NCBI RefSeq assembly: GCF_002831685.1
Contig: NZ_CP025119.1
Coordinates: forward strand, 531,001 to 595,000
Length of the DNA: 64,000 bases
Origin: Polaribacter sp. ALD11
GTDB lineage: Bacteria; Bacteroidota; Bacteroidia; Flavobacteriales; Flavobacteriaceae
Reading direction: 5' to 3'
The translations under genes were made by a program, and so were the position numbers. A model generated the notes under the pieces. It searched no databases and had not been told where the DNA came from. It worked only from the letters and a program-made list of their open reading frames with translations. Below are positions 17,531 to 27,381 of the stretch, piece by piece; position 1 is the first letter of the stretch, and every line of letters starts with the position of its first letter.

Positions 17531-18805
17531 ATGGCTGTTTTAGACAAACTTACATCGCAACAAGCGATAGAATTAGAGAGTAAACATGGTGCACACAACT
17601 ATCATCCACTTCCTGTGGTTTTGAGTAAAGGTGATGGTGTATATGTTTGGGATGTTGAAGGAAAAAAATATTACGATTTCTTGTCTGCTTATTCCGCAGT
17701 AAATCAAGGGCATTGTCATCCTAGAATTGTAGATGCAATGGTAAATCAAGCAAAAACTTTAACACTTACTTCACGTGCATTTTATAATGACATGTTAGGG
17801 CAGTATGAGAAATATGCTACAGAGCTTTTTGGTTTTGACAAACTTTTGCCAATGAACACTGGTGCAGAGGCTGTAGAAACGGCTTTAAAAATTGCTAGAA
17901 AATGGGCGTATGAAGTTAAAGGAATTAATGAAAATAAGGCAGAAATAATTGTATGTGAAAATAATTTTCACGGTAGAACAACTACTATTATTTCGTTTTC
18001 TAATGATCCTGTGGCTAGAAAGAATTTTGGTCCTTATACAAAAGGATTTATTAAAATTGAATATGACAATTTACAGCAATTACAAGAAACGTTAGAAAGT
18101 AGTAATAATATTGCTGCATTTTTAGTAGAACCAATACAAGGTGAAGCGGGTGTTTTTGTGCCTTCTGATGGTTATTTAGCAGCTGCAAAAAAATTGTGTG
18201 CAGATCATAATGTATTATTTATTGCAGATGAAGTACAAACAGGTATTGCTAGAACGGGGCGTTTATTGGCTACTTGTGGAAATTGTGCGTGTCCAGAGAA
18301 AAATTGCTCTGGTACACCAGAAGTTAAACCAGATGTTTTAATTCTTGGTAAAGCGTTAAGTGGAGGAGTATATCCTGTTTCTGCTGTTTTAGCAAATGAT
18401 GCTGTTATGAATGTAATTGGCCCTGGAAACCATGGTTCTACATTTGGCGGAAATCCTGTTGCTGCTGCTGTTGCAATGGCTGCTTTAGAAGTTGTTGCTG
18501 ATGAGAAATTAGCAATAAACGCAGATAAATTAGGGAAAATATTTAGAGACGAATTAACGGAGTTTTGTAAAAACAATCATTTGGTTGAATCTGTTAGAGG
18601 AAGAGGCTTGTTGAATGCAATTTTAATTAACGATTCTGAAGATAGTTCTACTGCTTGGGATATTTGTATGAAATTAAGAGATAATGGTTTATTAGCTAAA
18701 CCTACACACGGAAATATTATTCGTTTTGCACCACCTTTGGTAATGACTGAAGAGCAATTAATGGATTGTATTGCCATTATTAAGAATACAATTTCTGAGT
18801 TTTAG
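17531..18805 (+). CDS. rocD: Ornithine--oxo-acid transaminase
   Basis: This 424-residue class III aminotransferase moves the delta-amino group of ornithine to 2-oxoglutarate, giving glutamate semialdehyde. It shows [17 protein letters not shown] near 117-133, [12 protein letters not shown] near 149-160, [14 protein letters not shown] near 235-248, and the PLP lysine in [13 protein letters not shown] near residue 273. [16 protein letters not shown] insertion with three Cys precedes this lysine; it is common in Bacteroidota enzymes. The gene has its own promoter and terminator and so is a single-gene unit. Confidence 0.95.
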   Translation: MAVLDKLTSQQAIELESKHGAHNYHPLPVVLSKGDGVYVWDVEGKKYYDFLSAYSAVNQGHCHPRIVDAMVNQAKTLTLTSRAFYNDMLGQYEKYATELFGFDKLLPMNTGAEAVETALKIARKWAYEVKGINENKAEIIVCENNFHGRTTTIISFSNDPVARKNFGPYTKGFIKIEYDNLQQLQETLESSNNIAAFLVEPIQGEAGVFVPSDGYLAAAKKLCADHNVLFIADEVQTGIARTGRLLATCGNCACPEKNCSGTPEVKPDVLILGKALSGGVYPVSAVLANDAVMNVIGPGNHGSTFGGNPVAAAVAMAALEVVADEKLAINADKLGKIFRDELTEFCKNNHLVESVRGRGLLNAILINDSEDSSTAWDICMKLRDNGLLAKPTHGNIIRFAPPLVMTEEQLMDCIAIIKNTISEF

Positions 18806-18833
18806 AAATAGTACTTTTTAAATTTAGATGTCT

Positions 18834-18866
18834 AAAAGCCACAAATTTTTTATTTGTGGCTTTTTA
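18834..18866 (+). terminator. Intrinsic terminator of rocD
   Basis: The stem AAAAGCCACAAAT pairs with ATTTGTGGCTTTT around a short T loop and runs into TTTTTATTT. It lies 28 bases after the rocD stop. Confidence 0.9.
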
Positions 18867-18867
18867 T

Positions 18868-18896
18868 TTGTCAATATCTTAATTTGACTATTTTTG
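18868..18896 (+). promoter_or_regulatory. Promoter of the DUF5362 gene
   Basis: A -33 TTG at 18868-18870 and a -7 TATTTTTG at 18889-18896 are 18 bases apart, as expected for the Bacteroidota primary sigma factor. The ATG follows 26 bases after the -7 box. Confidence 0.65.
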
Positions 18897-18922
18897 TTGG
18901 ACATAACTAACAAAATAAAAAA

Positions 18923-19369
18923 ATGATGCAAAATGCGATTACAGAATTAGAAGAACTAACCTTAACAAGTGCTGCTAAAGGATTTTTGAAAGAAACAGCA
19001 AAGTGGTGTAAATTCTTATCTATATTAGGTTTTATAGGATTAGGCTTAATGCTTATAGGCAGCTTTTTTATAGGAGCTATTTATAATAATATGCCACAAA
19101 CGCAAGCAATGCCTTTTGATGTTGGAAGTATGATGACTGGGTTATATGTTATATTTGGACTTATTTACATTTTTCCAATATACTATTTGTATCAATTTTC
19201 TGTAAAAATGAAAAAAGCACTCATTTCTAAAGATGATGAAGTATTAGCAAGTGCTTTTGAAATGCTAAAATCTCACTATAAGTTTATTGGAGTTTTTACA
19301 ATTATAATTCTGTCAATTTATGTTTTAGCAGCAATTATTGGTGTTATAGGTGCGGCTGCGGCTTTCTAG
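18923..19369 (+). CDS. DUF5362 family membrane protein
   Basis: This 148-residue protein has three clear membrane segments: about 33-54 (FLSILGFIGLGLMLIGSFFI), about 75-93 (LYVIFGLIYIFPIYYLYQF), and about 122-145 (FTIIILSIYVLAAIIGVIG). A short amphipathic helix with ALISKDDEVLASAFEMLKSH lies between the last two. This matches the small DUF5362 family in Bacteroidota, which has no known role. It is a single-gene unit with its own promoter, and it shares a bidirectional terminator with the AsmA gene. Confidence 0.72.
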   Translation: MMQNAITELEELTLTSAAKGFLKETAKWCKFLSILGFIGLGLMLIGSFFIGAIYNNMPQTQAMPFDVGSMMTGLYVIFGLIYIFPIYYLYQFSVKMKKALISKDDEVLASAFEMLKSHYKFIGVFTIIILSIYVLAAIIGVIGAAAAF

Positions 19370-19390
19370 AACTTTAAAAGTATTGTATAT

Positions 19391-19423
19391 AAAAAAACGG
19401 AAGCAATTTGCTTCCGTTTTTTT
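19391..19423. terminator. Bidirectional intrinsic terminator
   Basis: A 16-base perfect palindromic stem (AAAAAAACGGAAGCAA and its complement) has A and T runs on both sides. It can end both the DUF5362 gene on the plus strand and the AsmA gene on the minus strand. Confidence 0.9.
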
Positions 19424-19427
19424 ATGA

Positions 19428-22031
19428 TTAATTTTTCTTAACAGTATCTTTTTTCTTTCCGAAGAGTCCACCAAGAACATCTTTTATTTTATCTTTTGTC
19501 TTATCTGTAGATTTTGTTGAATCTTTTTTGATTCCGCCAGAAAGCAAATCTTTCAATTTATCTTTTCCTTGATTTAGTAAGCTTTGTTTTTGCTTTTCGA
19601 TAATATTCTTCATTAAATCTGCCGTTGCATTTTTAATGTTTGAAGAAAAATTAGGACTCGAAAAACTACCTGTTAAAATTGCTTTTACAGGGATGCTTTT
19701 AACTTCTTCGGCATCTTTTGGAGTTAGTTTAGCCAAAGCGTTTGTAACAGTAGTTCCTAAATATTTTACAGGCACATCAAACGTAACATTATAATTCATA
19801 GTGTTGTCGAAACCATGTTTACCATCAATTACAATACCAACGTCTTTATAATTTAGGTTGATAGGCTTTACACTTACTTCACCATTATTAAAGGTTAGTA
19901 GTGCATTTATGCCGTCTAAATTTAATTTGTCTAGACTTATAAAATCAACATTTTTTTCTAACAACGTTAGTACTTTAGAATTACTTCCATTTAACTTCGG
20001 GTCTAATAGTTTTCCGAATAACTCACCTGTAATAGATTTTAAATTAGGCGTCATATTCGCATCCAAATCTCCAGAAACTTTTACGGTCGAATTTATTTTA
20101 CCTTCAATAGTTTTTGCAATAGGAGCAATCGACTTTAACATTTCTAAACTGCTAAAAGAATCTGAAATATTTAATTCTTTTAAATTTAAATCCATCGTAA
20201 ATTTAGATTTTTTTCCTTTCGTAGAAACAACTCCGTTGAAACCAATATTACCTCCAAAAACATCTGATTTTAGATCCTTTAAGGTTACTGTTTCATCTTT
20301 AATTAAAATGTTTCCAGAAACATTGATCAGGTTAATATTGTCGTAAATTACTTTCTTTGCTTTTGTGTTTAAAGTAATGTCTAAAAAAGCAGGGATTTTT
20401 AAACTAGAAGTTTCTTGGGTTTTTATGGTGGTTTCACTTTTCGCTAAAAAATCATCCACCTTAAAGTTACTAGAGTTTAGATTGAAGTTCCCTTTTAATT
20501 TCTGATCTTTAAATAGGAATCCATAAAAGTTTTCTAAGTTTCCTTGAATAGCCAAATCGGAAGCACCCGTTTTTGCATTAAATTCTTCTAGTTTTATTGT
20601 ATTTGTATTAAATGTAACCGAAGCCTTATCGATAAAAAACGGATTAGCGACATCTTCACCTTTGTATTTGAAGTTAGAAATGGTAATATTACCCTTGTTT
20701 TTTATGTTTTGATAGTTTCCTTTTTCAATAGAATTCATATCAAAATTTGTAATAATGTCTGCTTTTAAAATTCCTTCTAACTCATTTTCTAGCGATATAG
20801 GATACACTTTTCTAATATTCGCTAAGTTAATATTTCCCTTAGCTTCTAAGTTTACAGTCGCGTTTTTTGTTAAGTTTGAAATGTTGCCGTTTGCGCTAAA
20901 AACATCTTGATCTATTTTAAATGAAGACTTATTAATTGCAACATATGTATCTTTTGCAAAACCTGTTTTATTAATAATATTAGCATCTATATTTATGTTA
21001 TGAACAGCTTTTGGTAAATCGGCATATTTAAACATCGCATTTTTAGAAATAAAAGAAATGTCTAAAGTTGGAATTGTAGTTTTAGAATAGGTTCCTTTTA
21101 CCACACCTTTTAAATCGAAATTCCCTTCGGTTTTAATGGTATTTAAATTACCTGAATATTGTTTAGGTAGTAACGCTAGTAAATTTTTAAAGTCTGAGGT
21201 TGGCGTTTTAAACGTCATATCGTACAACTGATTTTCTTCTACCAACTGAATAAACCCATTAAATTCTAAAGGCAATTGATTGATGTAACCAGTGTTTTCT
21301 TTAAATGTATATTTTAAGTTTTTTAAATCGATTCCTAAAACAGCATCTAACTTTATAGATACATTATTTAGATAATTTACGTTTTCCATATCTAAAGAAA
21401 TTTTAGCATCGGTTTTTGTATCTAGATCTAAAATGTCTTTTGCGAAATTTCCTTTTCCTATATGATAAATGCTGTCTACAGCTAATTTTATTTGAGAGTT
21501 TTCATCAAAATAGCTAAAATTAATGTTTTCCAATTCGTACTCTTTTATTGCTAGAGATAACGAACTTTCTGAGCCTTCAGTAGAAGTATTACTCTTTTTA
21601 GCAATATAATAATTGCCAATATTTTCTTTATTGAAAAGAATATGTAGCGCTCCGTTTTGTAAGGAAACACTGTTAATTTCTAAAGTTTCTGTAGTGCTTT
21701 TAAAGAGTTCTGTAATTTTTAAATTTAAGTTTAGTTCTTTAGATTTGAATAAAGTATCACCTAAAAAAGGTGCTTTATTTATAACAAGAATATCCTTTAC
21801 TTTTAAACTTGCTAAAGGAAAATTTCTTAACAAACTTAAATCTGTCTCTTTAAAAGTAACGGTTGCATTTATGTTATTATTAATAGTTTTAGAAACCATT
21901 GCTACAATTTTGTCTTTAAACAAAAAAGGAATGGAGATTAATGCAATTAATAAAACTAAAAAAATAGAAACAGACCACTTAAGTATTTTCTTTCCTAAAG
22001 ATGACTTCTTTTTTTCTTCCATCATAATCAA
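19428..22031 (-). CDS. AsmA family inner-membrane protein
   Basis: This 867-residue protein has a cytoplasmic Lys-rich start, one membrane segment (about 16-38, WSVSIFLVLLIALISIPFLF) and a very long beta-rich periplasmic part. The repeated short domains (LNLKELNISDSFSSLEML, GKLLDPKLNGSNSKVLTLLE) match the AsmA C-terminal region. AsmA-like proteins belong to the bridge-like lipid transport family that moves phospholipids across the envelope. The C-terminus is a low-complexity Lys/Asp/Thr tail. Several ATG codons (22031, 22025, 22022) could serve as start. Confidence 0.88.
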   Translation of the reverse strand: MIMMEEKKKSSLGKKILKWSVSIFLVLLIALISIPFLFKDKIVAMVSKTINNNINATVTFKETDLSLLRNFPLASLKVKDILVINKAPFLGDTLFKSKELNLNLKITELFKSTTETLEINSVSLQNGALHILFNKENIGNYYIAKKSNTSTEGSESSLSLAIKEYELENINFSYFDENSQIKLAVDSIYHIGKGNFAKDILDLDTKTDAKISLDMENVNYLNNVSIKLDAVLGIDLKNLKYTFKENTGYINQLPLEFNGFIQLVEENQLYDMTFKTPTSDFKNLLALLPKQYSGNLNTIKTEGNFDLKGVVKGTYSKTTIPTLDISFISKNAMFKYADLPKAVHNINIDANIINKTGFAKDTYVAINKSSFKIDQDVFSANGNISNLTKNATVNLEAKGNINLANIRKVYPISLENELEGILKADIITNFDMNSIEKGNYQNIKNKGNITISNFKYKGEDVANPFFIDKASVTFNTNTIKLEEFNAKTGASDLAIQGNLENFYGFLFKDQKLKGNFNLNSSNFKVDDFLAKSETTIKTQETSSLKIPAFLDITLNTKAKKVIYDNINLINVSGNILIKDETVTLKDLKSDVFGGNIGFNGVVSTKGKKSKFTMDLNLKELNISDSFSSLEMLKSIAPIAKTIEGKINSTVKVSGDLDANMTPNLKSITGELFGKLLDPKLNGSNSKVLTLLEKNVDFISLDKLNLDGINALLTFNNGEVSVKPINLNYKDVGIVIDGKHGFDNTMNYNVTFDVPVKYLGTTVTNALAKLTPKDAEEVKSIPVKAILTGSFSSPNFSSNIKNATADLMKNIIEKQKQSLLNQGKDKLKDLLSGGIKKDSTKSTDKTKDKIKDVLGGLFGKKKDTVKKN

Positions 22032-22047
22032 TATTATATTTATGATG

Positions 22048-22055
22048 CAAAAATA
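22048..22055 (-). promoter_or_regulatory. -7 box of the AsmA gene
   Basis: Minus-strand TATTTTTG lies 16 bases before the first ATG at 22031. The implied leader is only about 10-20 bases. No standard -33 box is seen. Confidence 0.5.
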
Positions 22056-22140
22056 CCTCTTTTACAAGAGGCATCTTAGTTTAAATACTGTTAAAAATAA
22101 CTCAAATGAGTTTTTTTAAATCTCTTAAAAAGAGATAATG

Positions 22141-22464
22141 TTACTTAAACATGTCCATTCCTGGTATATTTGGCATATTCGTTTTGGCTGCAGCTGCCAT
22201 TTCATCTTCATTAATTTTAGATGCCTTAGCGATTGCTTTGTTTAAGGTAAGAATTAAAAAATCTTCTAACTCTTCTGCATCAGAGAGTAAAGATTCGTGA
22301 ATAGATATGTTTTTAATTTCTCTATTTGCGGTTAGTGTAATTTTAATTTTATTGTCTGCAGAAGCTTCATCAATTAAAACAGAATTTAATCTAGTTTTTG
22401 TTTTTTCAACTTCTTGCTGCGCATCTTTTAATTTATTCATCATTCCAGATAAGTCTCCAAACAT
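22141..22464 (-). CDS. YbaB/EbfC family nucleoid-associated protein
   Basis: This 107-residue protein matches the small DNA-binding YbaB/EbfC dimer. It starts [20 protein letters not shown], has [20 protein letters not shown] in the middle, and ends with an Ala-rich helix and a PNIPGMDMF tail. These proteins coat and bend DNA. In many bacteria the gene follows dnaX and precedes recR, but neither is here. A full minus-strand promoter at 22495-22528 drives it, back to back with the S9 peptidase gene. Confidence 0.9.
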   Translation of the reverse strand: MFGDLSGMMNKLKDAQQEVEKTKTRLNSVLIDEASADNKIKITLTANREIKNISIHESLLSDAEELEDFLILTLNKAIAKASKINEDEMAAAAKTNMPNIPGMDMFK

Positions 22465-22494
22465 GTCTATTTCTTTTTAAAATTAAGTTAGCTG

Positions 22495-22528
22495 CAAATT
22501 TAGTAAATTGTAAGGATATATAAATCAA
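22495..22528 (-). promoter_or_regulatory. Promoter of the YbaB gene
   Basis: On the minus strand a -33 TTG (22528-22526) and a -7 TAAATTTG (22502-22495) are separated by 23 bases. The ATG is at 22464. Confidence 0.6.
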
Positions 22529-22534
22529 CTAAAA

Positions 22535-24706
22535 ATGAGAAAATTATTTGTTACAACCATTGTTTTAAGTCTTATTTTTGCAACCGCTTGTAAAAATGAA
22601 CCCATGAAAAATATAGATGCAAAAGCACCTACAGCAGAGAAACAACCCACTAAATTAGAAAAACACGGAGATGTAAGAATAGATAACTATTTTTGGATGC
22701 GTTTGACTGATGAACAAAAATTAGGGGATGTAAGAGATGATCAAACTCAGAAAGTAATTAATTATTTAGAGGAAGAAAATACGTATCATGATAAAGTAAC
22801 TGAATTTTCTAAGAATTTTGAAGAGAATTTATTCGAAGAAATGAAAGGTAGAATTAAAGAGGATGATTCTTCTGTACCTTATAAAGACAATGGTTATTTT
22901 TATATTACGCGTTTTGAGAAAGGAATGCAATACCCTATTTATAGTAGAAAAAAGGACAATTTAGAAGCAGAAGAACAAATAATGTTTAATGTAAATGAAT
23001 TGGCTAAAGATTTCGATTATTTTCAATTAGGAGGTTTAAATATTTCTAATGATAATAAATTAGCTGTTTTTGCAACAGATACAGTAAGTAGAAGACAATA
23101 CTTTTTAAGAATTAAGAACCTAGAAACTGGTGAAATTTATAAAGATATTATAGAAAATACCACAGGTGGTTCTGTTTGGGCAAATGATAATAAGACTATT
23201 TTTTACACGAAGAAAGACCCAAACACTTTAAGAAGTGAGAAGATTTTTAGACACGTTTTAGGAACACCAACTTCTGAAGATGTTGAAGTTTTTCATGAAA
23301 CAGATGAAACTTTCGGAACCTACGTTACAAAATCAAAGTCAGATAAATACATTCTTATTGGTTCTCATAGTACGGTTTCTACGGAAGCTCAGTATTTAGA
23401 TGCAGACAACCCTACTGGCGAATTTACAATGCTTCAAGCTCGAGAAAGAGATTTAGAATATAGTGTTTCTCATTTTGGAGATCATTTCTATATACTTACA
23501 AATAAAGACAATGCCATCAATTTTAAATTGATGAAAACACCTATCTCTAATACTGAAAAAGAAAACTGGGTAGATGTAATTCCGCATAGAGAAGACACTT
23601 TATTAGAAGATTTTTCAATATTTAAAGAGTATTTAGTTTTAGAAGAACGAACAGAGGGCTTAAATAAAGTTAGAATAAAACGTTGGGATAATTCTGCGGA
23701 TTATTACTTGCCTTTTGATGAAGAAACGTATTCTGTTGGCGTATATTCTAATCCCGATTTTGATACACATGTAATTCGTTACGCCTATAATTCGATGACA
23801 ACTCCTGCTTCTGTGGTAGATTTTAACATGGGTGATCAATCAAAAGAAGTTAAAAAAGAACAGGAAGTTCAAGGCGGAAAGTTCAAGAAAGAAAACTACA
23901 AAAGTAAACGTGTATGGGCAACTGCAAGAGATGGTAAAAAAGTAGCTATTTCTTTGGTGTATCATAAAGATACAAAGTTAGATAAAAACACACCTTTATT
24001 GCAATATGCGTATGGTTCTTATGGGTATACAATTCCAGACGGTTTCTCTACAACACGTCTAAGTCTATTAGATAGAGGTTTTGTGTATGCTTTGGCACAC
24101 ATTCGTGGAAGTGAATATTTAGGAAGAGATTGGTATGAAGATGGTAAAATGTTACATAAAAAGAACACGTTTACAGATTTTATAGATTGTTCTAAATACT
24201 TAATTGAAAACAATTATACTTCTTCTAAACATTTGTATGCAATGGGAGGTTCTGCAGGAGGCTTATTAATGGGGGCAATTGTAAATATGAATCCTGAATT
24301 ATATAACGGAATTATAGCAGCTGTACCTTTTGTAGACGTAATTTCTACCATGTTAGACGATTCTATTCCTTTAACAACAGGAGAATATGACGAATGGGGA
24401 AATCCGAATGATAAAGAATATTACGACTACATAAAGTCATATTCACCATATGATCAAGTAGTACCTAAAGCGTATCCAAATATATTAGTAACTACTGGTT
24501 TTCACGATTCTCAAGTACAATATTGGGAACCTGCAAAATGGGTAGCTAAACTACGTGAATTGAAAACAGATAATAATTTATTATTGTTAAGAACAAATAT
24601 GGAAGCTGGCCACGGTGGTGCTTCTGGACGTTTTGATGCTTTAAAAGAAACAGCAAAAGACTATACGTTTTTATTCGCTTTAGAAAATAAATTAGAGAAA
24701 GAATGA
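22535..24706 (+). CDS. S9 family prolyl oligopeptidase-type lipoprotein
   Basis: This 723-residue serine peptidase starts with a lipoprotein signal (MRKLFVTTIVLSLIFATAC, Cys19). An N-terminal beta-propeller (about 60-430) is followed by an alpha/beta-hydrolase domain (about 460-715). The nucleophile Ser573 is in GGSAGG, the acid in TTGFHDSQVQYWEP, and the His in EAGHGGASGR. The layout is that of oligopeptidase B/prolyl oligopeptidase, which cut short peptides after basic residues or proline; specificity cannot be told. It is probably anchored to an envelope membrane and serves peptide uptake. Confidence 0.9.
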   Translation: MRKLFVTTIVLSLIFATACKNEPMKNIDAKAPTAEKQPTKLEKHGDVRIDNYFWMRLTDEQKLGDVRDDQTQKVINYLEEENTYHDKVTEFSKNFEENLFEEMKGRIKEDDSSVPYKDNGYFYITRFEKGMQYPIYSRKKDNLEAEEQIMFNVNELAKDFDYFQLGGLNISNDNKLAVFATDTVSRRQYFLRIKNLETGEIYKDIIENTTGGSVWANDNKTIFYTKKDPNTLRSEKIFRHVLGTPTSEDVEVFHETDETFGTYVTKSKSDKYILIGSHSTVSTEAQYLDADNPTGEFTMLQARERDLEYSVSHFGDHFYILTNKDNAINFKLMKTPISNTEKENWVDVIPHREDTLLEDFSIFKEYLVLEERTEGLNKVRIKRWDNSADYYLPFDEETYSVGVYSNPDFDTHVIRYAYNSMTTPASVVDFNMGDQSKEVKKEQEVQGGKFKKENYKSKRVWATARDGKKVAISLVYHKDTKLDKNTPLLQYAYGSYGYTIPDGFSTTRLSLLDRGFVYALAHIRGSEYLGRDWYEDGKMLHKKNTFTDFIDCSKYLIENNYTSSKHLYAMGGSAGGLLMGAIVNMNPELYNGIIAAVPFVDVISTMLDDSIPLTTGEYDEWGNPNDKEYYDYIKSYSPYDQVVPKAYPNILVTTGFHDSQVQYWEPAKWVAKLRELKTDNNLLLLRTNMEAGHGGASGRFDALKETAKDYTFLFALENKLEKE

Positions 24707-24747
24707 ATTAAGGTTTAGAATCAATTTTATAATTCAAAACGAAAATG

Positions 24748-24755
24748 TACTTTTG
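24748..24755 (+). promoter_or_regulatory. -7 box ahead of the cysteine-synthase-like gene
   Basis: TACTTTTG matches TAnnTTTG. The palindromic repeat at 24778-24850 would lie in the transcribed leader, between this box and the ATG at 24869. Confidence 0.45.
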
Positions 24756-24777
24756 CAGTCGATAAAAAGACTATTAA

Positions 24778-24850
24778 GCGTCATTACAAAGGTAACGAAG
24801 CAATCTTTTTTTTAAACAAGATTAACTCGTCATGTCTCATGTAATGACGT
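24778..24850. repeat. Dispersed palindromic repeat family A, copy 1 (diverged)
   Basis: The outer arms CGTCATTAC and GTAATGACG are complementary. The left part continues into AACGAAGCAATCT, as in the copies at 33476-33538 and 39592-39663. The centre has diverged. It sits in the leader of the cysteine-synthase-like gene. Confidence 0.7.
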
Positions 24851-24868
24851 TTTATATATGAATGAAGA

Positions 24869-25867
24869 ATGACAAAAAATAACGGAATTGCCAATAGTAT
24901 TTTAGATTTAGTCGGAGAAACACCACTTATTAAACTTCATGAAATAACTAAGAATTTAAGAGGTTCTTATTTTGCCAAAGTAGAGGCTTTTAATCCAGGT
25001 CACTCTTCAAAAGATCGGATTGCGTTGCATATTATTAATGATGCAGAAAAGAAAGGAATTCTTAAGAAAGGGGCAACAATTGTAGAAACTACTTCTGGTA
25101 ATACAGGTTTTAGTTTGGCAATGATTAGTCTTGTAAAAGGCTATAAATGTATTTTAGCTGTAAGCGATAAAACTTCTCTAGATAAAATCGATTTGTTAAA
25201 AACAATGGGAGCAGAAGTACATGTTTGTCCAGCAAATGTGGCAGCAGATGACCCAAGATCTTATTACGAAGTAGCAAAAATAATTCACAAAAAAACAAAA
25301 AATTCTGTTTACATCAATCAATATTTTAACGAATTAAATATTGAAGCACATTACAGAACTACGGGACCAGAAATTTGGGAACAAACAGCAGGTAAAATAA
25401 CCCATTTAGTAGCTGCTAGTGGTACAGGTGGCACTATTTCTGGTACTGGAAAATACTTAAAAGAACAAAATCCTAACATAAAAATTTTAGGAGTAGATGC
25501 AATTGGTTCCGTACTTAAAAAATTCCATGAAACTGGCGAGTTTGATAGCAATGAAATTAAACCGTATAAAATTGAAGGCTTAGGGAAAACCCTAATACCA
25601 ACTGCAACAGACTTTGATATAATTGATGTTTATGAAAAAGTATCTGATAAGGATTCTGCCTTTGCAGCAAGAGAACTTGTAAAGAAAGAAGGCTTATTTT
25701 GCGGGTATACAAGTGGTGCTGTAATACAAGCTACCAAACAATATTCGGCTATGAGTTTTTTTAATGAAGACAGTTTTGTCGTTGTTATTTTCCCTGACCA
25801 TGGCTCGAGATATATGAACAAAATCTACAGTGATTCTTGGATGCAAGAACAAGGTTTTTTAGACTAA
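24869..25867 (+). CDS. Cysteine-synthase-family PLP enzyme, probable cysteate synthase
   Basis: This 332-residue fold-type II PLP enzyme begins [18 protein letters not shown]. The PLP lysine is in [10 protein letters not shown] (about residue 48), [11 protein letters not shown] binds the substrate carboxylate, and [14 protein letters not shown] binds the PLP phosphate. Cysteine synthase has NPGGSVKDR at the lysine loop, so NPGHSSKDR differs. It lies 86 bases before an alpha-oxoamine synthase. That pair fits capnine (sulfonolipid) synthesis of gliding Bacteroidota, in which a cysteate synthase (named CapA in that pathway) feeds a cysteate acyltransferase. Plain cysteine synthase or cystathionine beta-synthase is the alternative. 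Confidence 0.72.
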   Translation: MTKNNGIANSILDLVGETPLIKLHEITKNLRGSYFAKVEAFNPGHSSKDRIALHIINDAEKKGILKKGATIVETTSGNTGFSLAMISLVKGYKCILAVSDKTSLDKIDLLKTMGAEVHVCPANVAADDPRSYYEVAKIIHKKTKNSVYINQYFNELNIEAHYRTTGPEIWEQTAGKITHLVAASGTGGTISGTGKYLKEQNPNIKILGVDAIGSVLKKFHETGEFDSNEIKPYKIEGLGKTLIPTATDFDIIDVYEKVSDKDSAFAARELVKKEGLFCGYTSGAVIQATKQYSAMSFFNEDSFVVVIFPDHGSRYMNKIYSDSWMQEQGFLD

Positions 25868-25898
25868 AAAAAACACAAATTTCCTAACTCAGACAGGA

Positions 25899-25929
25899 TT
25901 GTATAAACTGTTAAAATTCATTAACTTTG
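25899..25929 (+). promoter_or_regulatory. Promoter of the alpha-oxoamine synthase gene
   Basis: A -33 TTG at 25899-25901 and a -7 TAACTTTG at 25922-25929 are 20 bases apart. The in-frame TTG at 25927 is part of the -7 box, which makes the ATG at 25954 the start. Confidence 0.65.
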
Positions 25930-25953
25930 CAAACTGTAAAAACAGATGAGAAT

Positions 25954-27201
25954 ATGACGACAGATTTATTTGATAGAATTGTAAAAGATAAAGGTCCTTT
26001 AGGTAAATGGGCAGATAAAGCAGAAGGATATTATGTGTTTCCTAAATTAGAAGGTCCTATTTCTAATAGAATGTCTTTCAACGGAAAAAAAGTAGTTACT
26101 TGGAGTATTAATGACTATTTAGGATTAGCAAACCACCCAGAAGTTATAAAAGTTGATGGAGAAGCTGCTTTAGAGCATGGTATGGCGTATCCAATGGGTG
26201 CTAGAATGATGTCTGGACATACACCTTTGCACGAACAGCTAGAGGAGGAATGTGCAGAATTTGTAGCGAAAGAAAAAGCATATTTATTAAATTTTGGATA
26301 TCAAGGAATTATGTCTGCAATAGACGCTTTGGTTACTAAAAATGATATTATTGTGTATGATATGGACACTCATGCTTGTATTATAGACGGTGTTCGTTTA
26401 CATTCTGGAAAGCGTTTTGTATATCGACATAACGATATGGAGAGTTTTGAGAAAAACATTAAACGTGCCGCTAAAATGGCAGAAAAAACTGGTGGTGGAA
26501 TTTTAGTGATTTCTGAAGGAGTTTTTGGAATGCGAGGAGAACAAGGTCGTTTAAAAGAAATTATAGCCTTTAAAAAAGAATATAATTTTAGATTCTTGGT
26601 AGACGATGCGCATGGTTTCGGAACTTTAGGAAAAGATGGAAGAGGAACTGGTTTTGAACAAGGTGTACAAGATGATATTGATATTTATTTTGCAACGTTC
26701 GCCAAATCTATGGCAGGTATTGGTGCTTTCTTAGCAGGTAATAAAGATGTAATTCAATACTTACAATATAATTTACGTTCTCAAATGTTTGCAAAATCTT
26801 TACCAATGGCAATGGTAAAAGGTGCTCTAAAACGTTTAGACATGATTAGAACAATGCCAGAATTAAAAGAGAAGTTGTGGGAGAACACAAATGCTTTACA
26901 ATCTGGTTTACGAAATGCTGGTTTCGATTTAGGAACAACGCAAACGTGTATTACGCCTGTATTCTTAAAAGGAGAGATTCCTGAAGCGATGGCAATGGTA
27001 AATGATTTACGTGAAAACCACGGTATTTTCTGTTCTATTGTGGTATATCCCGTAATTCCTAAAGGATTGATTATTTTAAGATTAATACCAACAGCAACGC
27101 ATACACAAGAAGATATAGATGAAACAATTACCGCTTTTACTGCAATTAGAGAATTGTTAGAAAACGGAACCTATAAAAAGATTGCAACTTCTATGATGTA
27201 A
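25954..27201 (+). CDS. Alpha-oxoamine synthase, probable cysteate C-fatty acyltransferase
   Basis: This 415-residue fold-type I PLP enzyme belongs to the family of serine palmitoyltransferase, KBL and BioF. It shows WSINDYLGLANHPEV, GMAYPMGARMMSGHTPLHEQ, the His-stacking HACIIDGVRLHSGK, VDDAHGFGTLG, and the PLP lysine near 251 in TFAKSMAGIGAF. These enzymes condense an amino acid with an acyl thioester, releasing CO2. With the adjacent cysteine-synthase-like gene it is best read as cysteate acyltransferase (CapB/SulA type) making 3-ketocapnine. Serine palmitoyltransferase is the main alternative. Start chosen at 25954 because the earlier TTG lies in the promoter. Confidence 0.78.
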   Translation: MTTDLFDRIVKDKGPLGKWADKAEGYYVFPKLEGPISNRMSFNGKKVVTWSINDYLGLANHPEVIKVDGEAALEHGMAYPMGARMMSGHTPLHEQLEEECAEFVAKEKAYLLNFGYQGIMSAIDALVTKNDIIVYDMDTHACIIDGVRLHSGKRFVYRHNDMESFEKNIKRAAKMAEKTGGGILVISEGVFGMRGEQGRLKEIIAFKKEYNFRFLVDDAHGFGTLGKDGRGTGFEQGVQDDIDIYFATFAKSMAGIGAFLAGNKDVIQYLQYNLRSQMFAKSLPMAMVKGALKRLDMIRTMPELKEKLWENTNALQSGLRNAGFDLGTTQTCITPVFLKGEIPEAMAMVNDLRENHGIFCSIVVYPVIPKGLIILRLIPTATHTQEDIDETITAFTAIRELLENGTYKKIATSMM

Positions 27202-27225
27202 TCTCTACATATATTTATAATTTTG

Positions 27226-27253
27226 AAAACCGAACATTTATGTTCGGTTTTTT
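27226..27253 (+). terminator. Intrinsic terminator of the oxoamine synthase gene
   Basis: AAAACCGAACA pairs with TGTTCGGTTTT around a 4-base loop, followed by more T. It lies 24 bases after the stop and isolates this gene from the his leader. Confidence 0.9.
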
Positions 27254-27331
27254 GTTTTAAAAAGGTAAAATCTAACAAATATTAAGAAATTGATAAAATT
27301 TAAGCTTATTTAAAAATTTTATCTAAAATAT

Positions 27332-27363
27332 TTGGATTACATAAAATAAAAATTAGATATTTG
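27332..27363 (+). promoter_or_regulatory. Promoter of the his operon
   Basis: A -33 TTG at 27332-27334 and a near-consensus -7 box GATATTTG at 27356-27363 (one mismatch to TAnnTTTG) are 21 bases apart. Transcription would begin near 27370, just before the leader peptide ATG at 27382. Confidence 0.55.
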
Positions 27364-27381
27364 CATATAATAAATAAAGAC

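Noticed and set aside
21613..22119. 168-codon plus-strand frame
   Set aside because: It is antisense to the start of the AsmA gene, Phe/Lys-rich by reverse composition, with no family match.
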